Assembly (NCBI GenBank): GCA_029252195.1
Contig: JAQXBV010000092.1
Span: 1 to 64,000 of the forward strand
Source: Yoonia sp.
GTDB taxonomy: Bacteria; Pseudomonadota; Alphaproteobacteria; Rhodobacterales; Rhodobacteraceae
Reading direction: 5' to 3'
DNA: 64,000 bases
The position numbers and the translations under genes are program-made. Below are positions 21,424-32,357 of the stretch, one piece after another; position 1 is the first letter of the stretch, and every line of letters begins with the position of its first letter. The notes under the pieces were generated by a model that saw only the letters and a list, made by a program, of their open reading frames with translations, was not told the DNA's origin and searched no databases.

Positions 21424-22113
21424 ATGCTGACGAAGAAACAACTCGATCTTTTGGAGTTCATCCACAAGCGGGTGCAGCGTGATGGGGTGCCACCGTCGTT
21501 TGACGAGATGAAAGAGGCGCTTGATCTGCGCTCGAAATCGGGAATTCATCGGCTGATTACGGCCCTTGAGGAGCGCGGGTTTATCCGCCGTCTGGCACAT
21601 CGCGCGCGGGCCTTGGAAATCGTAAAGCTACCCGATTCGATGCAAGCCAAGGCAGGCTTCAAACCACGGGTGATTGACGGGGATCGGCCCGAATCCACCC
21701 CACCAAAGGCGATTTCCGTTGAAATAGCGGCGATTGAGCTGCCGGTGATGGGGCGGATCGCGGCGGGTACGCCGATTGCCGCAATCTCCGAGATTTCGCA
21801 CAATATTGCCGTGCCGCAATCCATGCTTGGGCAAGGGTCGCATTACGCCCTTGAGGTGCGCGGCGACTCGATGATTGAGGCTGGGATCAACGACGGTGAT
21901 ATCGTGGTGATCCGCGAAACACAGAACGCCTCGAACGGCGATATTGTGGTGGCCTTGGTCGAGGATCAGGAAGCGACACTCAAGCGGTTCCGCCAAACTG
22001 GCAGTACAATCGCGCTCGAACCTGCAAACTCTTCCATGTCGGCGCAGATTTACCGCGACGATCAAGTGAAAGTGCAAGGCCGCTTGGTCGGTCTGATCCG
22101 GAATTATTCCTGA
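21424..22113 (+). CDS. lexA: Transcriptional repressor LexA
   Basis: [55 protein letters not shown]24 peptidase domain [23 protein letters not shown]. Confidence 0.97.
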   Translation: MLTKKQLDLLEFIHKRVQRDGVPPSFDEMKEALDLRSKSGIHRLITALEERGFIRRLAHRARALEIVKLPDSMQAKAGFKPRVIDGDRPESTPPKAISVEIAAIELPVMGRIAAGTPIAAISEISHNIAVPQSMLGQGSHYALEVRGDSMIEAGINDGDIVVIRETQNASNGDIVVALVEDQEATLKRFRQTGSTIALEPANSSMSAQIYRDDQVKVQGRLVGLIRNYS

Positions 22114-24206
22114 CCGTCGAACACCGCGACGCGCGTTAAAGTCTGACTTGAGAGGCGGTCGCCCTTGGATGTGTTCCAAGGGCGTGCCCCCGCGGCATCG
22201 GACGCCGTTGAAACCACAAGATTGCCTGCCTCGTCGAGATCAATCGCCAAGGCCCCTGTGTCGCGAAAAGCGATCAGATCATAGGTCAAACAAGGGCGCT
22301 CGCTTTTGTCTTCCACACTCGCAATCAACACGTCTGCCCCTGCGCAACCATCAAGGCTTTCCAGCGCGGTTTTGCCAGTGACCTGAAGGATCGTCCAATT
22401 GCCCAAGATTGCGGTCGATACGCGCGCGTCTTGCGTGATCCCCTCCCGCTTGGCTGCGACCTCTTGCGGCACGGGGTTGCCGTCGTTTTCAAGCCATATC
22501 CCTACCACGAAACTGCTGCCTTTGGCCTTGGAAAGCGCCCGCCCCTCCGGCCCCATCACGCCAATCAATCCGCCATTATCCGCAACCAGTATCGCGGGCC
22601 GCGTGCTTTGCGCCCAAATGCCCAAAGCCACGAGCGTAACGGCAAGGCCCGCGAAACGCGCCTTACCTTGCCAGAGCGCCAGCCAAAGCAAACCCAAAGT
22701 CAGGATCGGTAGAACGGATCCATGGGGCGCTCCAATATGTCCAACGCCATTTTCGATCGCAGCCACACGCTCGGCCACATAGAGAATCCACAGCAGCCCC
22801 TTTTCCATCACCCAAAGACCGACGGCCCACCCTCCGATCGGCGCAAAGCACACCGCAAGCACCGAGGCAGGCATCACGACAAGACCCATAAGAGGAACGC
22901 TCAGGATATTGGCCACCAGACCATAATGTGCGAATTGGTTAAAATGAGCCGCGGCATAGGGCGCCGTGGCAAAGCCTGCCACCGCAGAGGACAAAACCAC
23001 CGACAAAACCACCCGCGCCCATTTGGGCAGTTGCTGTGTCTCAAAGCGCCGCATTTGCCCGAACACAAGCACCAACGCGGTTGTCGCGGCGAAAGACATC
23101 TGAAACCCCGGACCAACGAGGGCTTCGGGTTGCAAGATCAGCACGACCGTCGCGGCCATCGCCACTGCGCGCAGCGTCAACGCCCGCCGGTCAAGCAGGA
23201 CGGCCACAAGCATAACAGCCACCATGATATAGGCCCGCTCTGTCGCCACGCTGGCCCCTGAAAGTGCAAGATACGCCCCACCAATCACAAGCGCGACAAC
23301 GGCGGCGACTTTCTTGGTCGGAACTCGAAGCGCGACCCAAGGGATCAATGCCAGCCCAAAGCGGAGAACTGCAAAGACGAAGCCCGTCAACAGCCCCATA
23401 TGCAGCCCCGAGATGGCCAGCAAATGTGCAAGATTGGTAGCCCGCAGGTTTGTGATGGTCTGTTGCGACATCGCTGACCGATCCCCTGTCATAATCGCGG
23501 CGGCAAAAGCGCCCGCCTCACCGCCGATCTGCGCCTGCACGGCCCGCGACAGCGCCACGCGCTGGCTGAAAATCCACAACCGGACCCCGCTTGGTTTCGC
23601 GGCGGCAAGCCGCACCACAGGGTTACGGCTATAGCCGACACCGCCAATCTCCAAAAACCACGCATGTCGTTGAAAATCAAAGCCTCCGGGCTCGGCCGGG
23701 CCAGAGGGTGGCGACAGATGCCCTGTCGTCATCACGATATCAGCAGGGGTAATCGTCTCTGGAACAGCCTCGCCATGCAACGATATCCGCACTTGCGCGG
23801 GTGTTTTCTCAGGCGACATCCGCGCCAGCTTCACCTGATCAAGCGTTAATCTCACGGCGTCGCTGCCAGAGCGGTCGATATTCACGATCCGTCCTTCGAT
23901 CGGCCCGTAATAGCGGAACCCAAGCACGGGAGCGGCCACATGCTCACTCCGAAACTTCGCAAGGCCCGCGCCCGCGCCGATAATGCAAAGTGCGACCAAT
24001 AGCGGCGCCGCTGAGACCTTCACAATCCGTGACAGCGCATAGATCACCCCAAACGGGAGGAGCATCGCCACGCAAAACAAAATGTCCGGCTCAATCGGCA
24101 GCCCGAAATAGCCGCCGATCCCGATCCCAAGGCAAACGGGCACCCAGCAAAACAACTGCCCGCGCTGCGCGAGCAAGGCATTTTCAATCTTCGCGAGTGC
24201 CTGCAC
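22104..24206 (-). CDS. ComEC/Rec2 family competence protein
   Basis: Multi-[27 protein letters not shown] and [36 protein letters not shown] motifs. Confidence 0.92.
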   Translation of the reverse strand: MQALAKIENALLAQRGQLFCWVPVCLGIGIGGYFGLPIEPDILFCVAMLLPFGVIYALSRIVKVSAAPLLVALCIIGAGAGLAKFRSEHVAAPVLGFRYYGPIEGRIVNIDRSGSDAVRLTLDQVKLARMSPEKTPAQVRISLHGEAVPETITPADIVMTTGHLSPPSGPAEPGGFDFQRHAWFLEIGGVGYSRNPVVRLAAAKPSGVRLWIFSQRVALSRAVQAQIGGEAGAFAAAIMTGDRSAMSQQTITNLRATNLAHLLAISGLHMGLLTGFVFAVLRFGLALIPWVALRVPTKKVAAVVALVIGGAYLALSGASVATERAYIMVAVMLVAVLLDRRALTLRAVAMAATVVLILQPEALVGPGFQMSFAATTALVLVFGQMRRFETQQLPKWARVVLSVVLSSAVAGFATAPYAAAHFNQFAHYGLVANILSVPLMGLVVMPASVLAVCFAPIGGWAVGLWVMEKGLLWILYVAERVAAIENGVGHIGAPHGSVLPILTLGLLWLALWQGKARFAGLAVTLVALGIWAQSTRPAILVADNGGLIGVMGPEGRALSKAKGSSFVVGIWLENDGNPVPQEVAAKREGITQDARVSTAILGNWTILQVTGKTALESLDGCAGADVLIASVEDKSERPCLTYDLIAFRDTGALAIDLDEAGNLVVSTASDAAGARPWNTSKGDRLSSQTLTRVAVFDGQE

Positions 24207-24296
24207 TTGTCTTGCGCCCCTAGCCTTAGTATCCCCGCATCACACCAGTCATCATTCGTTTATGATGATGAACAAGAGGTTAATTAGGGTAGATTC

Positions 24297-25715
24297 ATGT
24301 CACATTCGCCGCAGTCACAAACGCCAGTCGTCACCCGCTTTGCTCCGTCACCGACAGGCGCGCTCCATATTGGCGGCGCCCGCACGGCCTTGTTCAACTG
24401 GATTTACGCCCGCGGACGTGGCGGCAAGTTTTTGTTGCGCATCGAAGACACCGACCGGACCCGCTCGACGGATGAAAACCGCCAAGCCATTCTGGACGGG
24501 CTGACATGGCTCGGCCTTGACTGGGACGGCGAACCGACAAGCCAGTATGAGAGTGCGGCCCGCCATGCCGAGGTCGCCAACCAAATGCTTGCCGACGGCA
24601 ACGCCTATAAATGTTACGCCACGCAGGAAGAAATCGAGACCTTCCGCGAAACGGCCCGTGCCGAGAAAACCTCCACGCTCTACCGCTCGCCTTGGCGCGA
24701 TGTTCCCGCCGCCGAGCATCCTGATCTGCCCTTCGTGATCCGCCTCAAGGCGCCGCGGGAGGGCACAACGACGCTGCACGACGAGGTGCAAGGCGATGTG
24801 ACGTGGTCCAACGACCAGCTCGACGATATGATTCTGCTGCGCTCGGACGGCACCCCGGTCTATATGCTCGCCGTGGTGGTGGACGATCACGATATGGGCG
24901 TCACCCATGTCGTGCGCGGCGACGACCACCTCGCCAACGCGTTCCGGCAAAACCTGATTTACGAGGCGATGGGCTGGCCCAAACCTGTTTTGGCACATAT
25001 CCCACTGATCTATGGCCCCGATGGCAAGAAGCTTTCGAAACGGCACGGCGCAACTGGGGCCGCCGAATATCAGGCCCTCGGCTATCCTGCGGCAGGCATG
25101 CGGAACTATTTGACCCGTTTAGGCTGGAGCCACGGCGACGATGAATTCTTCACCGACGCGCAAGCCCGCGAATGGTTCGATCTCAGCGGCATCGGCAAAT
25201 CACCCGCACGGTTTGACACCAAGAAGCTCGAGAATATCTGCGGACAGCATATGGCGATCGCCGATGATGCTGCACTGCTGCATGAATTGAAGGGCTTCCT
25301 TGCGGCAACGGGGGCCGCACCTTTGACAGAGGCCCAGTCTAATGGCGTCCTTGATGCGCTATATTGCCTAAAGGAACGATCCAAGACATTCCCAGAACTC
25401 ATTGAAAAAGCAGAGTTTATCCTCACATCACGGCCGATTGCACCTGATGAGAAGGCTCAGGCGATGCTGACTAATGTATTCCGTGGTATACTGTCGGAAT
25501 TGACGCCGCAGCTGCAAAATGCTAGCTGGGATCGAGAAACGCTAGAGGCGGTTGTTTCAGAGGTGGCGATGAACCACGATATGAAACTTGGCAAGCTCGC
25601 AGGGCCGCTTCGGGCGGCACTTGTGGGGCGCCCCGTATCTCCGAGCATATTTGACATGATGTTGGTTCTCGGTCGGCAAGAAACGATCGCGCGATTGACA
25701 GATGCCAGCGACTGA
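24297..25715 (+). CDS. gltX: Glutamate--tRNA ligase
   Basis: [23 protein letters not shown] (HIGH), KKLSKRHGA (KMSKS). Confidence 0.96.
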   Translation: MSHSPQSQTPVVTRFAPSPTGALHIGGARTALFNWIYARGRGGKFLLRIEDTDRTRSTDENRQAILDGLTWLGLDWDGEPTSQYESAARHAEVANQMLADGNAYKCYATQEEIETFRETARAEKTSTLYRSPWRDVPAAEHPDLPFVIRLKAPREGTTTLHDEVQGDVTWSNDQLDDMILLRSDGTPVYMLAVVVDDHDMGVTHVVRGDDHLANAFRQNLIYEAMGWPKPVLAHIPLIYGPDGKKLSKRHGATGAAEYQALGYPAAGMRNYLTRLGWSHGDDEFFTDAQAREWFDLSGIGKSPARFDTKKLENICGQHMAIADDAALLHELKGFLAATGAAPLTEAQSNGVLDALYCLKERSKTFPELIEKAEFILTSRPIAPDEKAQAMLTNVFRGILSELTPQLQNASWDRETLEAVVSEVAMNHDMKLGKLAGPLRAALVGRPVSPSIFDMMLVLGRQETIARLTDASD

Positions 25716-25720
25716 AACCA

Positions 25721-25747
25721 TTTCGTTACGATTCATCGTTAACGAAA
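25721..25747. other. Hairpin-forming inverted repeat in gltX-gltA intergenic
   Basis: TTTCGTTACGA-TTCA-TCG(T)TAACGAAA: 11-bp arms with one bulged T; no adjacent T-run. Confidence 0.55.
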
Positions 25748-25803
25748 GGGGAGACAGAATTTGACACCCGCGAACCAGAACGGTTTGCGGCTTACTTTGG
25801 GAA

Positions 25804-27105
25804 ATGAACATGGCAGAATCTACGAAAACCGCGACGCTGACAATTGATGGTCAGTCCTATGAATTGCCCATCTTCTCACCGACCGCAGGCCCCGATGTGA
25901 TTGATATCCGCAAGCTTTATGCGCAGGCGGGCGTCTTTACATATGATCCGGGCTTCACCTCGACGGCGGCTTGCGACAGCACGATCACCTTTATTGACGG
26001 CGACAAGGGCGAACTCTTGCACCGCGGCTATCCGATCGACCAGTTGGCTGGACAATCCCATTATCTCGAAGTGTGCTACGCGCTGCTTTATGGTGAATTG
26101 CCCGACGCAGACCAGCTTGAAGCATTTGAAACGCTCGTCACCCGTCACACGATGATCCACGAGCAAATGCATATGTTCTTCCGCGGTTTCCGTCGCGATG
26201 CGCACCCGATGGCCACAATGGTGGGCGTTGTTGGGGCGATGTCGGCCTTCTACCACGATTCGACTGACATCGACGACCCGCATCAGCGCGAGGTTGCCTC
26301 GATCCGTTTGATTGCGAAGATGCCGACGATTGCGGCGATGGCTTATAAATATTCTATCGGCCAACCCTTTGTTTATCCACGCAATGATCTGGATTACGCG
26401 GCGAACTTCTTGCACATGTGCTTCTCGGTGCCAGCCGAAGAATACCATGTGAACCCGGTGCTTGCCCGCGCGATGGACCGGATCTTTACGTTGCACGCCG
26501 ACCACGAGCAGAACGCTTCCACATCGACGGTGCGCCTCGCCTCTTCCTCTGGCGCGAACCCTTTCGCCTGTATCGCTGCGGGTATCGCCTGTCTTTGGGG
26601 CCCCGCGCATGGTGGCGCGAACCAAGCCTGCCTCGAAATGCTCAAGGAAATTGGCACGGTTGACCGCATTCCAGAGTTTATCGCACGTGCGAAAGACAAG
26701 AATGACAGCTACCGCCTGATGGGCTTTGGCCACCGCGTTTACAAAAACTTCGATCCACGCGCGACCGTGCTGAAGCAATCCGCCGACGAGGTCCTTGAAC
26801 TTTTGGGTGTCGAAAACAACCCGATCCTGCAGGTCGCCAAAGAGCTGGAGCGTCAGGCGCTGGCCGATCCGTATTTCGCCGAGAAAAAGCTGTTCCCGAA
26901 CGTCGATTTCTATTCGGGCATCATCCTTGAGGCCATGGGCTTCCCCACATCCATGTTCACTCCGGTCTTTGCCGTAGCGCGGACAGTGGGCTGGATTTCC
27001 CAGTGGAAAGAACAGCTTGCCGATCCACAACTCAAAATCGGTCGTCCACGCCAGTTGTATCTGGGCGAGACCACACGCGACTATGTCGATATCGAAAAGC
27101 GCTAA
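25804..27105 (+). CDS. gltA: Citrate synthase
   Basis: [66 protein letters not shown]. Confidence 0.97.
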   Translation: MNMAESTKTATLTIDGQSYELPIFSPTAGPDVIDIRKLYAQAGVFTYDPGFTSTAACDSTITFIDGDKGELLHRGYPIDQLAGQSHYLEVCYALLYGELPDADQLEAFETLVTRHTMIHEQMHMFFRGFRRDAHPMATMVGVVGAMSAFYHDSTDIDDPHQREVASIRLIAKMPTIAAMAYKYSIGQPFVYPRNDLDYAANFLHMCFSVPAEEYHVNPVLARAMDRIFTLHADHEQNASTSTVRLASSSGANPFACIAAGIACLWGPAHGGANQACLEMLKEIGTVDRIPEFIARAKDKNDSYRLMGFGHRVYKNFDPRATVLKQSADEVLELLGVENNPILQVAKELERQALADPYFAEKKLFPNVDFYSGIILEAMGFPTSMFTPVFAVARTVGWISQWKEQLADPQLKIGRPRQLYLGETTRDYVDIEKR

Positions 27106-27138
27106 TAGAATGGGCCGCGATGTCGCGGCCCTATTCTT
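27106..27138 (+). terminator. Probable terminator hairpin after gltA
   Basis: AGAATgGGCCGCGATGTCGCGGCCcTATTCT strong stem-loop directly after the stop codon; T-run weak. Confidence 0.6.
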
Positions 27139-27636
27139 GTGATGCTCCAGACAGACCGCCTCATACTGCGCGCCGCGCGGCAGGGTGATTTGCAGGATAT
27201 GTTTGCAATCTATTCTGACCCGCGGGCGATGCGGTATTGGTCCACCACCCCCCACGAGACCCCTACCGTGACCCAAGAAAAGCTGACCCGCATGATCGCG
27301 GGGGCGACGGATCGTCTGGTCTATTTCGTGATTGAAATGGACGGACGCGTCATTGGCACGGCCGGCATGCATAAACCCGACGAGGTCGGCTTCATCCTGC
27401 ATCCTGACTATTGGCGGCTAGGTATCGTGACTGAAGCCATGGGCGCGATCATTCCGCATCTCTTTGCTGTCTCCAAGGTCCAACAACTGACCGCAGACGC
27501 TGATCCCGAAAACACCGCCTCGGTCAATTGTTTGAAAAAGCTAGGGTTTCAAGAAACACACCGCGCCAAGAACACTTTCTTCATCAACGGTGTCTGGTCC
27601 GATAGCGTCTACCTCGCGCTGCCGCGCCCCGCTTGA
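27139..27636 (+). CDS. GNAT family N-acetyltransferase (RimJ/RimL-like)
   Basis: MLQTDRLILRAARQGDLQDMFAIYSDPRAMRYWSTTP, GFILHPDYWRLGIVTEAMGAI, TASVNCLKKLGFQE. Confidence 0.92.
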   Translation: MMLQTDRLILRAARQGDLQDMFAIYSDPRAMRYWSTTPHETPTVTQEKLTRMIAGATDRLVYFVIEMDGRVIGTAGMHKPDEVGFILHPDYWRLGIVTEAMGAIIPHLFAVSKVQQLTADADPENTASVNCLKKLGFQETHRAKNTFFINGVWSDSVYLALPRPA

Positions 27637-27814
27637 TCCCCACACTTCTGCACGCTCCACTACGCCCACGGATCGCAGTTCACCGAGGCGTCGCCGCCCC
27701 AAATGGGGCACGCTAAACCTGTCATTGGCATCGAAACGGCTCTGAATGATTTCAGTCGGACGACAAGGGCGACCATCACCACAATCGGACCGACGACGGA
27801 AAAGGACCACGCCC

Positions 27815-28327
27815 ATGACACGCGATGTCATTTCGCTGACCATTCCTGATTTATCTCAATTCACCAAGGCCTTACGAGCTGATCTTTTGTCGCGTGACGC
27901 GATCCCCAGTCATGCAAGCCTGCTCTCGGCCATCTCAAAAGCTGCGGGTTACGACAATCACCAGCACCTCAAAGCCAGTAAACCGCAGACCAGCTACCCG
28001 CAATTGACCAAAGCGCTGCGCGCCTTTGATCCGCCGGGTATCATGGTGCATTGGCCCAAGCAGACGACAACTCAAGGGCTATGCCTCTTCGCATTCTGGG
28101 TCCAGTTTCCTGCCAACCTCGATCTCTCCGAAAAAGAGATCAACGCGGTCTTAAAGGCAGGTCACGGCTTTGGTGACCATCCGCTTTTGCGGCGCTCGCT
28201 CATCGACCACAAGCTATTGACCCGGACTCTGGATGGCAAAATTTACCGCCGCATTGAGCGCGCGCCGCCTCAAGCCGCCCGCACGCTCATCGCCGAGATC
28301 GGCAAACGCCGCGCTACTGCCCCTTAA
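27815..28327 (+). CDS. DUF2087 domain-containing protein
   Basis: C-terminal DLSEKEINAVLKAGHGFGDHPLLRRSLIDHKLLTRTLDGKIYRRIER resembles DUF2087; N-terminus resembles glyoxalase-associated helical domain. Confidence 0.7.
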   Translation: MTRDVISLTIPDLSQFTKALRADLLSRDAIPSHASLLSAISKAAGYDNHQHLKASKPQTSYPQLTKALRAFDPPGIMVHWPKQTTTQGLCLFAFWVQFPANLDLSEKEINAVLKAGHGFGDHPLLRRSLIDHKLLTRTLDGKIYRRIERAPPQAARTLIAEIGKRRATAP

Positions 28328-29090
28328 AGGCCGCAGGGCGTTTTTCCAAAAAGGCCGTAACCCCTTCCATAAAGTCGTGGGTCACGCCACATTTGCCCTG
28401 CAATTTTGCCTCCAAGGCCAATTGCTCGTCGAGCGTATGGTCAAATGACGTGCGGATCGCCGTCTTGAGATGTGCATAGGCCGCCGTCGGACCTTTGGCC
28501 AAATGCCCTGCCCGCGCCTGCCAATAGGCCGCAAATTCGGGGGCGGGAATGGCCTCGTAAATCATGCCCCACTCCGCTGCTTGTCTGGCGCTAATCTTAT
28601 CCGCAAATAGTGCTGCCCCCATGGCCCGCGCAGAGCCGATCTGGCGCGGCAACCAATAGGTGCCCCCCGCATCTGGGATCAATCCGATCCGCGTGAAGGC
28701 CTGCAAAAAGAAGGCGTCCTCAGAGGCGATCACCACATCTGCCGCCAGCGCCAGATTGGCGCCAGCCCCTGCCGCAGGGCCGTTCACAGCCGATATCGTC
28801 GGGACCTTACAGTCGAAGATCGATTTGAGCATCGGGACATATTCGTCCCGCAACGTGCCCTCAAAATCGAGCGACGCACTGACGCCGCTGTCGCTGAGAT
28901 CCTGGCCCGAACAAAACGAGCGCCCTGCCCCTGTTAACACAATGCAACGTGCCGTCGCTTCGGCCGTCTTCACCGCTTGCGTGATCTCAATGCGCATCTG
29001 CTTATTGAGCGCATTCATCACGTCGGGTCGATTAAGCGTGATGACGCCAACGCCGCTTTGGATGTCTAGAGTAAGTGTTTGATAGTCCAT
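28314..29090 (-). CDS. paaG: Enoyl-CoA hydratase/isomerase (PaaG-like)
   Basis: MDYQTLTLDIQSGVGVITLNRPDVMNALNKQMRIE, GRSFCSGQDLSD, NGPAAGAGANLALAADVVIASEDAFFLQAFTRIGLIPDAGGTYWLPR. Confidence 0.85.
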   Translation of the reverse strand: MDYQTLTLDIQSGVGVITLNRPDVMNALNKQMRIEITQAVKTAEATARCIVLTGAGRSFCSGQDLSDSGVSASLDFEGTLRDEYVPMLKSIFDCKVPTISAVNGPAAGAGANLALAADVVIASEDAFFLQAFTRIGLIPDAGGTYWLPRQIGSARAMGAALFADKISARQAAEWGMIYEAIPAPEFAAYWQARAGHLAKGPTAAYAHLKTAIRTSFDHTLDEQLALEAKLQGKCGVTHDFMEGVTAFLEKRPAAFKGQ

Positions 29091-29157
29091 GTGCCGCACC
29101 TCTAAAAGTTGCAGCCATTTTAACTTGGCAAATGGCAAGGCAAAGCGCGACGGAGCG

Positions 29158-29601
29158 TCAGTCGCGCAAGATTTCATTCAGGCGCGCTTGTTCGGCCTCG
29201 CTCAGCGTTGCACTGCGGGTGTCATTGCGACGCCGCACCGTCAGTGCGCCCAAAACCAGTGCCATTAGCAGCATCGCGGGGCCTGCACCCCAAAGCAGCC
29301 AGTTGGACCCGTTCGCCATAGGCTTCAGCAGGATATATTCGCCGTAACGCTGCACCATATAGTCGACGGCTTGCGCATCGGTGTCGCCAGCTGTGATCCG
29401 TTCGCGCAAGATAATCCGCAGCTCCTTCGAGAGCGCCGCATGGGATTCGTCAATGCTCTCGTTGCGGCAGATCGGGCACCGCAGCCCTGTCGAAAGCTCG
29501 CGCGCCCGCGCTTCCAGCACAGGGTCTGCGAGCATTTCTGATGGCTCGACCGCCCAGACAGGTCCCGCCAGCGCGCAAAGAAGAACGAGCAGACGAATCA
29601 T
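29158..29601 (-). CDS. ccmH: Cytochrome c-type biogenesis protein CcmH
   Basis: LSTGLRCPICRNESIDESHAALSKELRIILRERITAGDTDAQAVDYMVQRYGEYILLKP. Confidence 0.95.
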   Translation of the reverse strand: MIRLLVLLCALAGPVWAVEPSEMLADPVLEARARELSTGLRCPICRNESIDESHAALSKELRIILRERITAGDTDAQAVDYMVQRYGEYILLKPMANGSNWLLWGAGPAMLLMALVLGALTVRRRNDTRSATLSEAEQARLNEILRD

Positions 29602-31568
29602 GCCTTAACCGCATTTTGAACAGGCTTTGCCGCTCCGGCCGCCATGCGCAGCCTGCGGTCCATCAAGGAGAACAGCCCGCCAAGCGCCATCAACATCGCC
29701 CCGCCCCAAATCCAATTAGCAAAGGGTTTGATGTACACGCGGACGGTATATCCACCGCCGTCTTGCGGATCACCGATCACCACATAGATGTCGCGTAATA
29801 TCCCGTTGCGAATTGCGGCCTCTGTGGTGGGCATATCCGCGACGGGGTAATACCGCTTCTCGGGAAACAGCACGGTTACGTCGCTTTCTCCCTTGAACAC
29901 CGCGACTTCGCCCATTGTCGTGCGATAGTTCGGACCGTCAAATTCAGTCACGTCGCGCAGTTCAAAGGAATAGCTGCCAACGTCAAACCGTTCGCCGATT
30001 TGCGTGACGCGGATATCTTCTTGCTGCCATGCCGTAATGCCCGCCACGCCAAAGACCATGATCCCCAAACCGATATGCGCCGCAGCCTTGCCCCAATCCG
30101 CACCGGGCAAACGGGTCAAGCGGCCCAGACGGTCGCCCATGCTCCCACGCCCTGTCCGCTGCGCCATGTCGACTATCGCGCCCATGACCGCCCAAGCGCC
30201 AAGTGCTGTGCCGACCGGCCCCAAGGCCGAGCGGCCGGATTGCATAGCATAAGCGAGGCACCCCAACGCAAGCGCCAGAATGGCGAACGGCCATACCAGC
30301 CTCCAAACCTTACCAAGCGAGGCGCGCTTCCATGACAGCATCGACCCAAGCGGCAATACAAGTGCCAGCGCAACCATGAACGGCGTGAAGGCTGCATCAA
30401 AGAATGGCGGCCCGACAGACAACGTGCGGCCAAAAGTAAGCTCCGCAATCAAGGGCCAAATCGTGCCAATAAAGACCACAAAGGCACTGACCGCCAACAA
30501 GATATTGTTGAGCACCAGCCCGCTTTCACGGCTCACAGCGCCGAAAATGCCCTTAGCCTCCAGCGTGCCTGCGCGCGCGGCGTAAAGGGTCAATGCGCCG
30601 CCCGTAAAGACCCCGAGAATGATCAGGATAAACACGCCCCGTTCGGGATCGTTGGCGAACGCATGCACCGAGGTCAGCACGCCCGAACGTACGATAAATG
30701 TCCCCAACAGCGAGAAGCCAAAAGCAAGGATCGCCAGCAAAACTGTCCAGCTTTTCAACGCCTCGCGCCTCTCGACCACGATGGCCGAATGGAGCAATGC
30801 CGCCGCAATCAACCATGGCATGAACGATGCGTTCTCAACCGGATCCCAAAACCAGAAACCGCCCCAGCCAAGCTCGTAATAGGCCCACCAGCTTCCCAGC
30901 GCGATGCCGACAGTCAGGAACATCCAAGCCGCCAGCGTCCAAGGGCGCACCCAACGAGCCCAAGCCGCATCAACACGCCCCTCAATCAGGGCGGCCACGG
31001 CAAAGGAAAACGACATGCTCAGGCCAACATAGCCGAGATACAGGAAGGGCGGGTGAAACGCCAAACCGGGGTCTTGCAGCAATGGATTGAGGTCCAAACC
31101 ATTCAGCGGCGGCACCGCAAGACGTAAAAACGGGTTCGAGGTCAGCAAGATGAACAGATAGAACGCAACCGAAATCGCAGCCTGCACCGACAGCACTCGC
31201 GCGCGCAAACGGTCCGGCAATCCGCCACCAAACCACGCTGCAGAGGCGCCAAAGAGCGTGAGGATAAACACCCACAAAAGCATGGATCCCTCGTGGTTTC
31301 CCCAAACCCCGCTGATTTTGTAGATAAGTGGTTTGGCCGTGTGGGAGTTGTTATAAACCAAGGCCAGCGAGAAATCCGACTGGATAAACGCCCACATCAA
31401 AACCCCAAACGAGAACCCCACCAAGATGACTTGGCTGGTCGCTGCAGGTTCGGCAATTGCCATCCATGATCGCCTGCCCGTCGGTGCCCCGACCATTGGC
31501 AAGATCATTTGGACTAGTGCGACCCCGAGAGCGAGAATCAGCGCGAAGTGTGCAAGTTCATTCAACAT
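29598..31568 (-). CDS. ccmF: Heme lyase CcmF/NrfE family subunit
   Basis: VWGNHEGSMLLWVFILTLFGA, HPPFLYLGYVGLSMSFSFAVAALIEGRVDAAWARWVRPWTLAAWMFLTVGIALGSWWAYYELGWGGFWFWDPVENASFMPWL. Confidence 0.97.
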   Translation of the reverse strand: MLNELAHFALILALGVALVQMILPMVGAPTGRRSWMAIAEPAATSQVILVGFSFGVLMWAFIQSDFSLALVYNNSHTAKPLIYKISGVWGNHEGSMLLWVFILTLFGASAAWFGGGLPDRLRARVLSVQAAISVAFYLFILLTSNPFLRLAVPPLNGLDLNPLLQDPGLAFHPPFLYLGYVGLSMSFSFAVAALIEGRVDAAWARWVRPWTLAAWMFLTVGIALGSWWAYYELGWGGFWFWDPVENASFMPWLIAAALLHSAIVVERREALKSWTVLLAILAFGFSLLGTFIVRSGVLTSVHAFANDPERGVFILIILGVFTGGALTLYAARAGTLEAKGIFGAVSRESGLVLNNILLAVSAFVVFIGTIWPLIAELTFGRTLSVGPPFFDAAFTPFMVALALVLPLGSMLSWKRASLGKVWRLVWPFAILALALGCLAYAMQSGRSALGPVGTALGAWAVMGAIVDMAQRTGRGSMGDRLGRLTRLPGADWGKAAAHIGLGIMVFGVAGITAWQQEDIRVTQIGERFDVGSYSFELRDVTEFDGPNYRTTMGEVAVFKGESDVTVLFPEKRYYPVADMPTTEAAIRNGILRDIYVVIGDPQDGGGYTVRVYIKPFANWIWGGAMLMALGGLFSLMDRRLRMAAGAAKPVQNAVKA

Positions 31569-31654
31569 GGTGAATGTTTACGCGATAATGGACCCAAACA
31601 ACATATCAGAGTGATCAAATGTTTTTGTACTGAACCGCGCAAATCGCCGCAGGC

Positions 31655-31849
31655 TTAGCCCACCAAACCACCTTGCACAGCGTAGGTCAGCACAGCCATC
31701 AGTATTCCGCCAATAATCAGTCGCACAAGCCAGCTTAACGCATCTTCAATCGCTCCCAGCCGCACGCTGACATTGCCCCGATGCACATCGTCAACAGCAT
31801 TACGGGTTTCCAGCGCCGACAGCCGACGTTCTAAATCAAGCGGATCCAT
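31655..31849 (-). CDS. Small single-TM protein resembling XhlA-type phage lysis accessory protein
   Basis: MDPLDLERRLSALETRNAVDDVHRGNVSVRLGAIEDALSWLVRLIIGGILMAVLTYAVQGG: N-terminal coiled coil plus C-terminal TM; overlaps holin gene by 14 bp. Confidence 0.65.
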   Translation of the reverse strand: MDPLDLERRLSALETRNAVDDVHRGNVSVRLGAIEDALSWLVRLIIGGILMAVLTYAVQGGLVG

Positions 31850-32357
31850 TTTGGGCCTGCCAATCCATTAAAGCTGCATTGCCTGTGGCGTCGATCGCAG
31901 ACGCACCCTGTGGTGGTCCCGCCAGCGCGGGCTGCGCAGCGGTCACGGCCTTTGCGATCGTCGCCTGAAACTCCTGCCCCTTAACCTGATAGCGCGCCCC
32001 GAAGTAAAAGCTCACAATCGCGCCCATCAGACACCAGAGCGGTTCTGGCACCAAGGCCACGCCAACCATACGGGACCCGAACCATTCGGGGTCAACCATC
32101 GCGGCGACAAACAAGGCGATCGTTCCCAAGGCAAGGAGCGGGCGCGGCAACCGGTTTAGCCCGTCCACAAAGCGGTCGAAACCGCCACGTGCAGTGCGGT
32201 CAAACTCAGTCGCAAATTGGGTCAGCGCCGCCGCTTGTTGATCTGTCTCGCGCGCAGCCGCCTTCTCAGCGTTTTGACGAAAGACCTCGACCGTCTCGAC
32301 AACACCATTGCGACTGCCGCCAAAAACCAAGGTCATCAAATGTCCAATCACCCCCAT
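31836..32357 (-). CDS. 3TM-type holin (GTA-release holin family)
   Basis: GGFDRFVDGLNRLPRPLLALGTIALFVAAMVDPEWFGSRMVGVALVPEPLWCLMGAIVSFYFGARYQVKGQEFQ, consistent with the GTA_holin_3TM family. Confidence 0.85.
   Translation of the reverse strand: MGVIGHLMTLVFGGSRNGVVETVEVFRQNAEKAAARETDQQAAALTQFATEFDRTARGGFDRFVDGLNRLPRPLLALGTIALFVAAMVDPEWFGSRMVGVALVPEPLWCLMGAIVSFYFGARYQVKGQEFQATIAKAVTAAQPALAGPPQGASAIDATGNAALMDWQAQNGSA

Noticed and set aside
25876-27402. 508-aa minus-strand ORF opposite gltA
   Set aside because: Shadow ORF; citrate synthase is clearly encoded on the plus strand.
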